DNA of 64,000 bases from Teretinema sp942493045 (GTDB lineage Bacteria; Spirochaetota; Spirochaetia; Treponematales; Treponemataceae): positions 1,364,001 through 1,428,000 of the forward strand of contig OW818665.1 in assembly GCA_942493045.1 (NCBI GenBank). Direction: 5' to 3'. The position numbers and the translations under genes are program-made. The notes below the pieces were generated by a model that made no database searches, was not told the DNA's origin, and was given only the letters and a program-made list of their open reading frames with translations. Below are positions 24,358 through 34,160 of the stretch, piece after piece; the stretch's first letter is position 1; every line of letters begins with the position of its first letter.

Positions 24358-27300
24358 CAAAAAGATTTAAATCGGCTGGCTCATGGTCATTGATGGGTGT
24401 TTTTTTACTCACCATTCTAACGTGTTCTAATGATGTTAATCTGGTGCAAGCCATTCAGGACGAAGTGATGAACGCCAATGGCCGTTATCTGGTTGTAAAC
24501 GCGATTGAGATGCCTTTGACAGACGGACGGTTCAGCCCCATCGGTACAATAAAAATTATTTTTGACCGTCCAATAGATGTATCAACTGTTACTCCCGAGA
24601 CCGTGCAGATCAAGCATACCTCAGGAGCGTCCAACGGATTGGCGGTAGAGTATCCGGCTGAAGGTATCAGTTACCTCGCGGATACCTTTGAACTGAGCGT
24701 CAGGGTAATACCCTATTTAGATGTCGACTCTGATTTTGTATTAACGGTAAACGGTGTACGCGGTACCGACGGCAGCCGCGTTCGAACAGGAACGGTGCGC
24801 TCTTTTAGGACCCGCAATATCATCACCGGTTATGCCCTCATCCAAGGACATGACGCGAGCAGTCTACCCGGATATTCCGTGACCAACGCTCTTTCAGTGG
24901 GTATTCAGGTAGCTTACGCGAATTTTGATTATTATCGCTACCGGATTGACTACACTGATGATGAAACCGTGTCAGAAGATACTGTGTGGACAATGGGAAC
25001 TCCCTCGACCTGGATTGAATGGAATCTAACAGCGGGACAGACACTGGTTAGCCCGTTTATGCTTACCGGAGTCTCAGACGCGGTGAATTTACGAGTTCAA
25101 TTTTGGGGAAATATGGAAGCCACGTCCACCGGACAGTCTGAAGGGATTCCTTTTATCAGTACCATTTTTGTAGATACTGAAGCGCCTGCCGCCGGAACCA
25201 TTGAGTTGAACAGTGGATTACTGTATACGGCATCACCAATTATCGCTACCAACTTTACCGCAGCCCCGTCTGATACCGGAAGCGGTATAAAAGACATTTC
25301 ATTCTCAAATGATAATAGCACCTGGTCAACCTGGCAGAATTATTCGCAAAGCCTTCAATGGAATGTGACCGACGCTACCGCAGGCGGAACAAGCGCGCAG
25401 GGCGTGAAGACGGTATATGCAAGGTCGCGCGATCTTGCCGGTAATATATCCGATACAGTCAGCGCTACAGTGACTTACGATTCCACCAATCCGACAGCCG
25501 GTGTATGGAGCATAAATTCCGGCAGTACCTACACGACCAGCAAGATTATTTCGCTGGCGGCTACCACGGCCGCTAACGATCCAGGCGGCAGCGGTATAGT
25601 TGAAATGGCTCTTTCCAATAACGGCACCGCCTGGTCTCCCTGGGAAGCCTATGCAAACAGCAAGGCCGGCTGGGATATCAGCACCGCCGCTTATGGCGGA
25701 TCAAATACCGAAGGCAATCGTACGGTATATATCAAAGTGCGCGATAATTCGGGACGTGAATCAAATCCGGTCAGCGCGGCTATTTTCTATGACGGCTTTG
25801 ATCCGACAAACGGAACCTGGGTTATCAATTCCAATTCCGCCTATGCCACTGCTGCTACGGTAACGGTCAGCGCAAGCGTTGTTCCCAAAGATACCGGAGG
25901 CAGCGGCATCGCCCAGATGAGTTTTTCAAACAATAACGCGGACTGGTCCGCCTGGGAAACGTATGCCGCAACCAAGACCTGGGACATGACTGCCGCAGCT
26001 TACGGCGGTACTGCTTCTCAAGGGACTAAAACCGTTTATGCCCGGGTACGGGATAACGCGGGAAGAATATCCACCAGTGTTTCGGATTCCGTTTTCTACG
26101 ATAGCGCCAATCCGCTTTCAGGCACCTGGTCAATCAATTCCGGAGCTACCTATACCACTTCCAACCTTGTTACGGTAAATGGAATCTCAGCGCCCACCGA
26201 CACAGGCGGTAGCGGCGTAAGCCAAATGCGTTTCTCAAATAACAGCGAATTATGGTCATCCTGGGAAACCTATTCGACAACAAAGTCGAATTGGAATATT
26301 ACGGATTCCAGAACCGGCGGAAGTACGACACAGGGCAACCGGTCAGTATACATCCAGATTATGGATGCCGCGGGACGGATTTCCTCGGCGGCTTCGGATG
26401 CCATATTCTACGACAGCGCAAACCCGACTTCCGGAGTGTGGAGAATAAACAGCAACGCTTCCTACACGACATCGTTAACGGTTTCGATAAATATGACTAC
26501 GGCGCCAACCGATACCTCCGGGTCAGGAATCAGCCGGATGAGTTTCTCCAATGACAATGCCACCTGGTCCGCCTGGGAAGCTTATCAAACCGCAAAAACA
26601 AACTGGAACTTGAATGAATACGGCGGTTCCACTGTCCAGGGCAGCAAGACTGTCTACATTCGAATTTCGGATGCCTCAGGAAGGATTTCGTCCACAACCA
26701 GCGACTCAATTTATTACGATACCACCAGCCCGTCGGTCGGTGTATGGCGGATCAATAGCAATACTACGTATGCAAACCTGGCAAACGTAACGTTGTCCTA
26801 TACAACCGCGCCAAGTGATACCGGAAGCGGAATTTATCAGGTTTCATTTTCTAATAATGGAACAACTTGGTCAGACTGGATGAACTATACTTCCAGCTAT
26901 ACTTGGAATATGACAAGTTCAACTTATGGCGGAAACACCAATCAGGGCACAAAGTACGTCTATGTCAAGGTACGGGACAATTCCCTGCGGGAATCTACCG
27001 CTACCTATGATGCAATAATCTATGACAGTATCGCTCCGACTGTCAGCAGTCTTCTGATTAACGCAGGTGATTCCAGCACAAACAGCACAGCCGTCAGCCT
27101 GACTGTCAGCGCCAGCGATTCCGGCAGCGGTTTGGACGTGATGCAGTTTGCCAATGAATCAACCAGCTCCGCGGTTATGGCTTATACTACGGCTGCCATC
27201 TCCTTCTCGATAATCGACAAGGCCGGGACAAGAACGGTTTATATGCAGCTGCGCGATAAGGCCGGTAATGTGACCAATGCCCAGGACACCATAGTCCTCA

Positions 27301-27692
27301 ATGCCCGTCTGCGGGTAACTTATACCTCACTCCGATTAACAGAAACCGGGGATTTGACCGGGAACGGTGAAATTTATTATACGTTCCGCATTAATGGGGT
27401 CAACAAGCTTGTACGCAGTGAAGCCAGTTATCTGAGTATGGCCGATGGCGCCACAACTACATCCGGTATGCCGGCAAGTTATACTATGTATGTCGCGCCT
27501 ACGGGAACGATTGAACTGACTGGCACTGTTTATGATGATGACTCACCTTCCTCAGATGACTCTGGTACAATGTCCCCTATTACCTACACCGCATCCGCGG
27601 TTACCGGTTATAATAACACTGCGCAGTCCATAGGAATCAGCGGTGATATCACAGGTGTAATCTATTATACCTTGACGCACTTGAACCCTTAA
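24345..27692 (+). CDS. Large surface lipoprotein with six ~103-residue repeats
   Basis: A 1115-residue predicted lipoprotein (membrane segment and lipobox ILTC, Cys near residue 28). An N-terminal Big-like domain (about 45-155, IDVSTVTPETVQI) and a linker are followed by six tandem beta-sandwich repeats (about residues 278-894) and a degenerate seventh. Each repeat has GVWxINSxxxYTT, FSNxxxxWSxWxxY, a GG..xGxKTVY strand and a closing RDxxGRxS..FYD. This W-S-x-W repeat type is known from bacterial extracellular proteins and probably forms a stalk. The ATG at 24345 has GGAGG upstream and overlaps the transglutaminase-like gene by 13 bases. A terminator follows. Confidence 0.88.
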   Translation: MGRIAKRFKSAGSWSLMGVFLLTILTCSNDVNLVQAIQDEVMNANGRYLVVNAIEMPLTDGRFSPIGTIKIIFDRPIDVSTVTPETVQIKHTSGASNGLAVEYPAEGISYLADTFELSVRVIPYLDVDSDFVLTVNGVRGTDGSRVRTGTVRSFRTRNIITGYALIQGHDASSLPGYSVTNALSVGIQVAYANFDYYRYRIDYTDDETVSEDTVWTMGTPSTWIEWNLTAGQTLVSPFMLTGVSDAVNLRVQFWGNMEATSTGQSEGIPFISTIFVDTEAPAAGTIELNSGLLYTASPIIATNFTAAPSDTGSGIKDISFSNDNSTWSTWQNYSQSLQWNVTDATAGGTSAQGVKTVYARSRDLAGNISDTVSATVTYDSTNPTAGVWSINSGSTYTTSKIISLAATTAANDPGGSGIVEMALSNNGTAWSPWEAYANSKAGWDISTAAYGGSNTEGNRTVYIKVRDNSGRESNPVSAAIFYDGFDPTNGTWVINSNSAYATAATVTVSASVVPKDTGGSGIAQMSFSNNNADWSAWETYAATKTWDMTAAAYGGTASQGTKTVYARVRDNAGRISTSVSDSVFYDSANPLSGTWSINSGATYTTSNLVTVNGISAPTDTGGSGVSQMRFSNNSELWSSWETYSTTKSNWNITDSRTGGSTTQGNRSVYIQIMDAAGRISSAASDAIFYDSANPTSGVWRINSNASYTTSLTVSINMTTAPTDTSGSGISRMSFSNDNATWSAWEAYQTAKTNWNLNEYGGSTVQGSKTVYIRISDASGRISSTTSDSIYYDTTSPSVGVWRINSNTTYANLANVTLSYTTAPSDTGSGIYQVSFSNNGTTWSDWMNYTSSYTWNMTSSTYGGNTNQGTKYVYVKVRDNSLRESTATYDAIIYDSIAPTVSSLLINAGDSSTNSTAVSLTVSASDSGSGLDVMQFANESTSSAVMAYTTAAISFSIIDKAGTRTVYMQLRDKAGNVTNAQDTIVLNARLRVTYTSLRLTETGDLTGNGEIYYTFRINGVNKLVRSEASYLSMADGATTTSGMPASYTMYVAPTGTIELTGTVYDDDSPSSDDSGTMSPITYTASAVTGYNNTAQSIGISGDITGVIYYTLTHLNP
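25176..27026 (+). repeat. Six in-frame tandem repeats of about 309 bp
   Basis: Six consecutive units within the surface-lipoprotein gene encode about 101-105 residues each. They are similar in protein but diverged in DNA. They are not spacer-separated, so this is not a CRISPR. Confidence 0.88.
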
Positions 27693-27714
27693 TGAGCGAT
27701 TGAATCACAGAAAT

Positions 27715-27749
27715 GCCGTCTGCTGTTGTAAGCAGGCGGCTTTTTTTTT
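27715..27749 (+). terminator. Terminator after the 24345 gene
   Basis: Stem GCCGTCTGCT / AGCAGGCGGC with a seven-base loop region, then nine T. Confidence 0.92.
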
Positions 27750-27795
27750 ATTGAAAACTTGACAAAATTTGGCAAGTAAGGCAGATTACAGCCCT

Positions 27796-28590
27796 ATGCC
27801 AGTCAATCCAATGTTTCAGCGCTTAGCGCTTATTACCGGAGAGGAAACCATTCAGACCCTGAATGCCGCCCGGGCCTTTGTATTCGGCATCGGCGGTGTC
27901 GGCAGCTGGTGCGCGGAGGCCTTGGTACGCTCCGGTATCGGCTCCATAATCCTGGTAGACTCCGATGCCATCTGCATTACCAACGTCAACCGCCAGCTTG
28001 AGGCCACACGGTTGAATATCGGAAAACCAAAGGTCGATGAGCTGAAAACCCGCCTGGAACAGATTAATCCCGACTGCCGCGTTACCGCCATCCAGAAAGT
28101 ATACAGTCGGGAAACGGCCCCTTTTTTTGATATCAGCAACGGCGACTATGTCATCGACGCTATAGACAGCCTGACCTTCAAACTGGATTTGATCGAGCAC
28201 GCTGTTTCCGCCGGAGCCCGCCTGTTTTCCTCGATGGGAGCGGCCGCCAAGCTGGACCCTACCCGCTTTAAAACCGCTGATATCTGGGAAACCCAGGGCT
28301 GCCCGCTGGCAAAATTAGTACGCGGCGGTTTACGTAAGCGCGGGTTTACCGGACATTTTCAGGCCGTCTACAGCAGCGAGAACCTGCCACCCCGCCCGAG
28401 TGCGGCCATTTCCTGCGGGCAAGAGAGCTGCCTCTGCCCGGCTGGCGCTTCTGTCGATCAATCGATTAACTGGTGCGGCTCCAAAAAAGTCATCAATGGC
28501 AGCGCGGTACATGTCACCGCTACCGCCGGGATGATCCTTGCCGGTCTGGTAGTCCAGGACATAATGCGCCGAACCGCCACTATCTGTTGA
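27796..28590 (+). CDS. tcdA: TcdA-like tRNA t6A cyclic dehydratase (ThiF/E1 family)
   Basis: A 264-residue E1-like adenylating enzyme. The nucleotide loop GIGGVGSWCAEALVRSG lies near residue 31, the acidic DSDAICITNVNRQ near residue 56, YVIDAIDSLTFK near residue 117, and a C-terminal membrane-like helix (ATAGMILAGLVVQDIM). The layout matches TcdA (CsdL/YgdL), which cyclises the t6A modification of tRNAs with ATP. There is no Shine-Dalgarno sequence. TTGACA at 27759-27764 and a GATTAC -10 six bases before the ATG suggest a leaderless message. It is flanked by unrelated surface-protein genes. Confidence 0.9.
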   Translation: MPVNPMFQRLALITGEETIQTLNAARAFVFGIGGVGSWCAEALVRSGIGSIILVDSDAICITNVNRQLEATRLNIGKPKVDELKTRLEQINPDCRVTAIQKVYSRETAPFFDISNGDYVIDAIDSLTFKLDLIEHAVSAGARLFSSMGAAAKLDPTRFKTADIWETQGCPLAKLVRGGLRKRGFTGHFQAVYSSENLPPRPSAAISCGQESCLCPAGASVDQSINWCGSKKVINGSAVHVTATAGMILAGLVVQDIMRRTATIC

Positions 28591-28616
28591 TTTTACAATT
28601 AAAACATCTCTCCAAT

Positions 28617-28645
28617 TTGTCAAACCCGGCCGGATACACTATAAC
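28617..28645 (+). promoter_or_regulatory. Promoter of the 28682 gene
   Basis: TTGTCA (28617-28622), 17-base spacer, TATAAC (28640-28645). The start codon is 36 bases on, with GGAGG in front. Confidence 0.8.
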
Positions 28646-28681
28646 TTAGCTGTACGCTCATTTATTTCCCCGGAGGCATTG

Positions 28682-31600
28682 ATGACAACAAACCAGATTA
28701 AGGCATTTTCCGTACCGGCTCTGTGTGTTTTAACCGCGATCGCGCTGTTGAACGGATGTATGCTTGGTAATTTACCGCTCTGGAATGCCAAAAACGGACT
28801 CACTGTCGCGCTTACGGTAGACAGTTCTTTTCTAAACGCTGAGCAGACACCGGAAGGACGGTTTTTACTACCGGAAACCAGCTCGGTCCGCCTGACCGTA
28901 TTCAATGACCTGACAAATGTTGAAATAGCCGCCCAAATAGTCCCTATTATCAAGGCAACTGACGCTGTCAGCGGAAAAATAATACTGATCGGGAAAAGCG
29001 AACCCATGGAAGTGCCGCTGAACATGATATTGCGGATCGAAGCTTCGATAGCCGACAGCGCCAAAGTAGTAATTTCCCGAGCGGTAACCACTCTGATGCT
29101 GGCTAATAAGGAACCACAGGTTGTGAAATTACGCCTGCTGCCCACGGCCGCTCACCCGGCTTTACGCAACTTAGTCACCGGAACACCCATCAATACCACA
29201 CTGACCGCCCGCTCCAGCAACATTATAGTACATAAAATCGGCTCATCGGCCCTGCCTCTAGCGGCCGATCCCGTACAGATCAGTTTTACGACGAATCTTA
29301 CTCCCGCGACTCTGCATGCCGATCTGCGCGGTCCCGACGGCAGCCCTATGCCCTTCAATTTCAGCCTGGTGGCCACCTCCGGGCTGATCACCTATAAACC
29401 ATTCCAGGCCGGTGATCACTATCTGATTCTTTACAATGACACCGATATCACTGAAGTACTGACCAACATGACCCTTACCGTGCCCGCGGCTTCCGCCAAG
29501 GATATACTGACGTTCGGTTTTGTCAGCCCGGCGGTAAGCGGGGTTATCAGCGGAACAAATATCAATATCGATGTACCCATGGGCACTGACGAGACTAATC
29601 TGACAGCAATTTTTACTACCAGCGGGCAAACCGTGACAGTCAGCAGTGTTACCCAAATCAGCGCTATTACCGTCAATGATTTTTCAAGTCCGGTCACCTA
29701 TACGGTAACTGCCGAAGACGGAAGCACTAAAAATTATCTGGTAACCGTTACCGAAGTACTCTCATCCACTAAAGAAATTACCGGCTTCAGTTTCGCAAGC
29801 GTACCCGCGACAGGTGTAATAACCGGTACCGCCATCGCGGTAACTGTGCCTTTCGGAACAACTATCACCAACCTGGTACCCACCATTACGCATAACGGCG
29901 TTTCCATTTCCCCGAATCCTAGTATGCCACAAGATTTCTCGGCGCCATTCGTTTACACAGTGACAGCGGCGGATGCGTCCACCTTGGTCTTCACGATAAC
30001 CGTCACCATCGCCTCCAACAACGCCAAGGATATTACCACGTTCGGCTTTATGAGTCCGGCCGCCACCGGTATCATCACCGGTACCAACATCGCGGTGACG
30101 GTACCCTTCGGGACGAACGTAACTAATCTGGTTCCGACGATAACGCATACCGGCGCTTCCATTTCCCCGCTGGCCAGCATGCCGCAGGACTTCAGCAGCC
30201 CGGTAGTCTATACCGTCACCGCCGCCGATTCCAGCACTCAGAATTATACCGTGAATGTCACCATAGCAGCCAATCCGGCCAAAGAGATGCTGACCTTCGG
30301 CTTTGTCACTCCCTCCGTAAGCGGAGTAATCACCGGTACCAATATCACCGTCTCGGTACCAAACGGGACGAATGTATCTTCTCTAGTAGCCATCTTCACC
30401 ACCAGCGGCACAGGGGTCACAGTCGGCGGCACACCGCAGATCAGCGGTACCACCGCGAACAACTTCTCCGCGATGCTGACCTATACAGTAACCGCGGCGG
30501 ATTTGTCCACTCAGGATTACTTTGTGAATGTTACCATACTGCCCAGCAACAATGCTGATCTGAATACTATGGTGCTCACCGGGTTGAGCCTCACACCCGG
30601 CTTCAGCTCGGCAAATGTAAGCTATACAGCTAACGCCAACAGTTCCTTGCCAACTACCACGGTAACCCCGACCAAGGCCCATCCGGGAGCCATCCTTGAC
30701 GTGAACGTGAACGGCTCCGGCTGGACCGCCGTAACCTCGGGTACGGCCTCCGGCACCTTGATGCTGGACGCCGCCAACGGTACTAACACTGTCAGTGTTA
30801 GAGTAACCGCTGAAGACACGATAACGACCAAAACCTATATGATCACCGTGTACAAAACTGTCATGGTAGACATTCAAAGCGGCATTGGCGGTACGGTTAC
30901 TCCTGCCGGGTCCCAAGAACGCACGCCCGGAACGCCGGTTGGAATCAGCGCCACACCCAATCCGGGCTACCGCTTTGTTTCCTGGACCGGTACGGGCACT
31001 GTTGCCAACCCGACAGCTTCCAGCACGACCTTAACGGTAAACAATGCCTCACCGATCACCATCATGGCCAACTTTACACCGGATTTCGCCAACGGTATCG
31101 GCACGGTCGGCGATCCGTATCAGATCGCGAACCTTGGCCAGCTGGCCAACATGAACAGCTTCCGCAGCGCCGCCTTTATACTAATCGCTAATATTGATAT
31201 GTCCAGTCAACCCAACTGGGTTCCGATCGGTGACGCCACTACCAACTTTACCGGAAGCTTCAACGGAAACGGCTTCACCCTCGCCAATCTGACCATCAAT
31301 GCCGTCAGCTATGAAAATGACCGGGGCTTCTTCGGCTTTGTGAGCAACGCCGATCTAGTAGACATCACGCTGACCAACATCAGCATAACCAGCAACGGCA
31401 ATTTCACCGGCGGTCTCGTCGGCAGTACGCTCGGAACCACCACCATCACCGACTGCTCGGTAAGCGGCGCCATCACCGGCTACCAGGGCGTAGGCGGTCT
31501 GGTCGGAAACAATGACACCGGCGGAAACCTGGTCGTCCTGCGTTGTTCGGCCGCGGTAACCATTACTATTCCCTATTCTTCTGTCGGTACCTTTGGCGGA

Positions 31601-32071
31601 CTGATCGGCTCCACCAAGGGCGGCAGTGTCACCGAAAGCTTCGCGACCGGCGACATCGGTCCTCATGGCGCGGGCGTTCCAAATGCCGTAGGCGGATTGA
31701 TCGGTATGAACTGGGACAACGTCGTAACCGACTGTTATGCCACAGGAAATGTATATGGTGGAAATGATATAGGCGGACTGATTGGCTCAACCACCTATAA
31801 TATCGGTCCCTGCGCGGTTGTCAGAAGCTATTCGATCGGGGCGGTAACAGGAACCGGTGGTGGACTGATTGGGTCTCTTGGACTAGGTACCACAGTCACG
31901 GATTCCTATTACGACAGCGATACTAGCGGTATGCTTGATAGCGACCGTGGACAGCCTGAAACAACAACCGCCATGCAGCTACAGGCTACTTATGTGAACT
32001 GGGACTTTATCAGTGTGCCGGTATGGCGAATCAGCGCTGGGACCTACCCACTGCTGAACTGGCAACCGTAA
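28682..32071 (+). CDS. Large repeat-rich surface lipoprotein (DUF5018-like, cadherin-like, GLUG)
   Basis: A 1129-residue predicted lipoprotein (lipobox LLNGC, Cys near residue 26). The N-terminal ~270 residues are unique. Four DUF5018-like repeats follow (about 272-620), each with AKxxxTFGF, GVITGTxIxVxVPxGT and YTVTAADxST. Then come a cadherin-like beta-sandwich (about 625-730, LNTMVLTGLSLTPGFS), a repeat of the InlB-B type (about 730-800, NPGYRFVSWTG), and a GLUG-motif region (about 815-1110) with repeated GGLIG / GGLVG. This mosaic is typical of secreted adhesion-like proteins. It has its own promoter and terminator and a good GGAGG before the ATG. Confidence 0.88.
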   Translation: MTTNQIKAFSVPALCVLTAIALLNGCMLGNLPLWNAKNGLTVALTVDSSFLNAEQTPEGRFLLPETSSVRLTVFNDLTNVEIAAQIVPIIKATDAVSGKIILIGKSEPMEVPLNMILRIEASIADSAKVVISRAVTTLMLANKEPQVVKLRLLPTAAHPALRNLVTGTPINTTLTARSSNIIVHKIGSSALPLAADPVQISFTTNLTPATLHADLRGPDGSPMPFNFSLVATSGLITYKPFQAGDHYLILYNDTDITEVLTNMTLTVPAASAKDILTFGFVSPAVSGVISGTNINIDVPMGTDETNLTAIFTTSGQTVTVSSVTQISAITVNDFSSPVTYTVTAEDGSTKNYLVTVTEVLSSTKEITGFSFASVPATGVITGTAIAVTVPFGTTITNLVPTITHNGVSISPNPSMPQDFSAPFVYTVTAADASTLVFTITVTIASNNAKDITTFGFMSPAATGIITGTNIAVTVPFGTNVTNLVPTITHTGASISPLASMPQDFSSPVVYTVTAADSSTQNYTVNVTIAANPAKEMLTFGFVTPSVSGVITGTNITVSVPNGTNVSSLVAIFTTSGTGVTVGGTPQISGTTANNFSAMLTYTVTAADLSTQDYFVNVTILPSNNADLNTMVLTGLSLTPGFSSANVSYTANANSSLPTTTVTPTKAHPGAILDVNVNGSGWTAVTSGTASGTLMLDAANGTNTVSVRVTAEDTITTKTYMITVYKTVMVDIQSGIGGTVTPAGSQERTPGTPVGISATPNPGYRFVSWTGTGTVANPTASSTTLTVNNASPITIMANFTPDFANGIGTVGDPYQIANLGQLANMNSFRSAAFILIANIDMSSQPNWVPIGDATTNFTGSFNGNGFTLANLTINAVSYENDRGFFGFVSNADLVDITLTNISITSNGNFTGGLVGSTLGTTTITDCSVSGAITGYQGVGGLVGNNDTGGNLVVLRCSAAVTITIPYSSVGTFGGLIGSTKGGSVTESFATGDIGPHGAGVPNAVGGLIGMNWDNVVTDCYATGNVYGGNDIGGLIGSTTYNIGPCAVVRSYSIGAVTGTGGGLIGSLGLGTTVTDSYYDSDTSGMLDSDRGQPETTTAMQLQATYVNWDFISVPVWRISAGTYPLLNWQP

Positions 32072-32083
32072 GCAGATAGAATG

Positions 32084-32116
32084 AAAAAGGGTCCGGCATA
32101 ATGCCGGACCCTTTTT
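32084..32116. terminator. Bidirectional terminator between convergent lipoprotein genes
   Basis: Perfect 11-bp stem GGGTCCGGCAT / ATGCCGGACCC (32089-32111) with an A run before it and a T run after it, so it works on both strands. Confidence 0.95.
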
Positions 32117-32121
32117 GTTTC

Positions 32122-33498
32122 TCAATTCTGTACCACGGTAACCCCGGTAACTACCAAATTATCTGAACCCATAGTCCGCCGGCAGACCGTCGGATTATCC
32201 GTCAACTGCCAGCCATCGGGAATGGAACCAGTACTAAAGTGGTAACCCTGCGGGGCCTGCAGCTGAATCGTCTCGCCAGTATAGGCCCTTACCACCGCGC
32301 CCTTCAACCCCAGACTATTCACGGCCAGAATTGCCGGGGTTGTCACCTGCACATAATAGGGCCGGGCTATACTATCACTATAAAAATCCCGGACAGGTAA
32401 GGAAGAATAACTCGTTGCGGACTTAGCGAAACTCATACCGCTAAATGTTGAAGCTATATTAGCTGACAATTCTGTTGAAGACCAGGTACCACTGGCATTC
32501 AGCAACTTGGTAAAGCCTTCATTATATGAGGGCAGGTACCAGTCATCATAGCCGCCAGCCGAAAAATCCAGACACACCTGGGCAGCGCTGCTGACATGCC
32601 CTTCCTGGGCGACTATAGAGTAACTATTGACTATTCCATAACCAATATCGGAACGAGTATTGCTGTTTGCTGTGGTTTGTGTGCTTCCACCGCTAATCCA
32701 GGGGACAGTAGCCGGAACATACGAAGTTGATTGAACCGTTCCATTACCATAGCCATCATTATAAAAAACTGAACCACCTTCCATCTCAGTACCGCGGGTA
32801 AATCCGCTCTTTATGCTATGCACCTCACCATACGCTGTACCCAAGGAATTGGTCGCATAAGCGCGGAAATAGTACCTAGTGTTGATGGTAAGATCCGTGA
32901 GCAACACTTGATACGGAGTGATTCCTGCTGTTCCGGTATTAAAACTATCTAATTTGGTGGGATTGGGATTTGTGGAACTCCAACAAAACCCCCGGGCAGT
33001 TAACGCAGAATCACCTGCATTGATCAATTTCCAGGATGCATAAAACGATGTTCCATAAACATTGCTCCAATATTCAGTAGTGCCCGGCATCAGCGCGGTT
33101 TCGACTATCGGAATGCCGATGGGCGTAGCGGTACTGGATTCGCCAAAGGCGCTAACCCCGCCGGAGTATTCGGCTTTAAGCCAAATATAATAGGGGGTAC
33201 CATTCTCCAGACCGGTAATGCGGTAACTCGAACCGCTAATATTCGCGGCGCTTTGAACTGCTGTATCAGTATCGTCATTCTCTCCATACCATACCTGATA
33301 ACCCACTGCCTCAGGCAGGGCCGACCATTCCAGGGACAATGCCGAATTCTCAGGTACAACTACAGCGCTGCCCGGTGCGACAAGCGCTATCTGATCATCA
33401 GGAGGATCGTCTTTATCCGGAGCTGATGAATTACTGCAGGAAGTACCTAAAAGCGCGCACATCAAAAACACTGCTAACAAAACGCTGGTTTTATGCAT
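32122..33498 (-). CDS. Fibronectin type III lipoprotein with DUF1566-like domain
   Basis: A 458-residue predicted lipoprotein (lipobox LGTSC, Cys near residue 21). An FnIII-like domain (about 40-125) contains LEWSALPEAVGYQVWYG and GTPYYIWLKAEY. A second FnIII-like region (about 130-235) has the TRYYFRAYATNSLGTAYGE pattern. A DUF1566-like domain (about 285-385) has YDDWYLPSYNE. The C-terminal ~40 residues resemble a short beta repeat. I place the start at 33498, where GGAGA lies nine bases upstream; an in-frame ATG five codons earlier overlaps that site. It converges on the larger lipoprotein and shares its terminator. It is probably surface-exposed. Confidence 0.83.
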   Translation of the reverse strand: MHKTSVLLAVFLMCALLGTSCSNSSAPDKDDPPDDQIALVAPGSAVVVPENSALSLEWSALPEAVGYQVWYGENDDTDTAVQSAANISGSSYRITGLENGTPYYIWLKAEYSGGVSAFGESSTATPIGIPIVETALMPGTTEYWSNVYGTSFYASWKLINAGDSALTARGFCWSSTNPNPTKLDSFNTGTAGITPYQVLLTDLTINTRYYFRAYATNSLGTAYGEVHSIKSGFTRGTEMEGGSVFYNDGYGNGTVQSTSYVPATVPWISGGSTQTTANSNTRSDIGYGIVNSYSIVAQEGHVSSAAQVCLDFSAGGYDDWYLPSYNEGFTKLLNASGTWSSTELSANIASTFSGMSFAKSATSYSSLPVRDFYSDSIARPYYVQVTTPAILAVNSLGLKGAVVRAYTGETIQLQAPQGYHFSTGSIPDGWQLTDNPTVCRRTMGSDNLVVTGVTVVQN

Positions 33499-33621
33499 TG
33501 CTAAATTCTCCATTATCTGTCTTATAGCTGTAGAATAGCATGAAACACAGGTTTCCGGGGATGCCAAAGGTCTTTTTTACCAGAAAACAATCAGGGCAGT
33601 CTTTTTTCCCGACGATTTTCT

Positions 33622-33650
33622 TTGTACTAATCCGCGATAAATGCTATAAT
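33622..33650 (+). promoter_or_regulatory. Promoter of the HU gene
   Basis: TTGTAC (33622-33627), 17-base spacer, perfect TATAAT (33645-33650) with an extended TGC before it. The best -10 in the window, with a 44-base distance to the ATG. Confidence 0.88.
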
Positions 33651-33693
33651 CATGGCTTATAAAACCTATAATACTATCAGGAGATTAACGATT

Positions 33694-33972
33694 ATGAACA
33701 AAACTGAACTTATCGCGGCCATGGCCGCCGAAGCCGAAATGACAAAAAAAGACGCCGAAACCGCCCTGAAGGCCTTTCTTTCAGCCGTTTCCACTGAACT
33801 GAAAAAAGGCGGCTCGGTACAGCTGGTTGGTTTTGGTACCTTTGACGTCGGCACCCGCGCCGCCCGCACCGGCCGCAACCCCAAAACCGGCGAAACCATC
33901 AAGATAAAAGCCGCCAAGAATCCGAAATTCAAGGCCGGAAAAGCCCTGAAGGACCTGGTCAACAAGAGATAA
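33694..33972 (+). CDS. HU-family DNA-binding protein
   Basis: A 92-residue HU/IHF-type histone-like protein. It begins MNKTELIAAMA, has the conserved VQLVGFGTFDVGTRAARTGRNPKTGE arm region (about residues 42-67, with the Pro that intercalates DNA) and ends FKAGKALKDLVN. It bends and compacts DNA as a dimer. The ATG at 33694 with AGGAGA twelve bases upstream marks the family start; an upstream in-frame ATG lies in the promoter. The very strong promoter and a good terminator fit an abundant protein. Confidence 0.97.
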   Translation: MNKTELIAAMAAEAEMTKKDAETALKAFLSAVSTELKKGGSVQLVGFGTFDVGTRAARTGRNPKTGETIKIKAAKNPKFKAGKALKDLVNKR

Positions 33973-33990
33973 GCTGCCCGACCGCACCGT

Positions 33991-34024
33991 AAAAAGCCCG
34001 CCGAACATCGGTGGGCTTTTTTCT
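33991..34024 (+). terminator. Terminator of the HU gene
   Basis: Stem GCCCGCCGA / CGGTGGGC with ACAT loop and a run of T; A run in front. Confidence 0.9.
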
Positions 34025-34039
34025 TGCGGAGCAGTCAAT

Positions 34040-34068
34040 TTGACTATTCAGGATGGATGTGCTAGCAT
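34040..34068 (+). promoter_or_regulatory. Promoter of tRNA-Gly
   Basis: TTGACT (34040-34045), 17-base spacer, TAGCAT (34063-34068), eleven bases before the tRNA. Confidence 0.75.
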
Positions 34069-34078
34069 ATCTGTAATC

Positions 34079-34149
34079 GCGGAATTCGTATAACGGTATT
34101 ACCCGTGCTTCCCAAGCACGAGAAGCGGGTTCGACTCCCGTATTCCGCT
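34079..34149 (+). tRNA. tRNA-Gly (CCC)
   Basis: Acceptor GCGGAAT / ATTCCGC is perfect. The anticodon stem CGTGC / GCACG encloses TTCCCAA, giving anticodon CCC. The T arm is GCGGG-TTCGACT-CCCGT. Length 71 bases is normal for tRNA-Gly. CCA is not encoded. Confidence 0.97.
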
Positions 34150-34160
34150 GTTTCCCAACC

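Noticed and set aside
25176..27026. Regular repeats that could suggest a CRISPR or satellite
   Set aside because: The units are in-frame protein repeats of about 103 residues without unique spacers.
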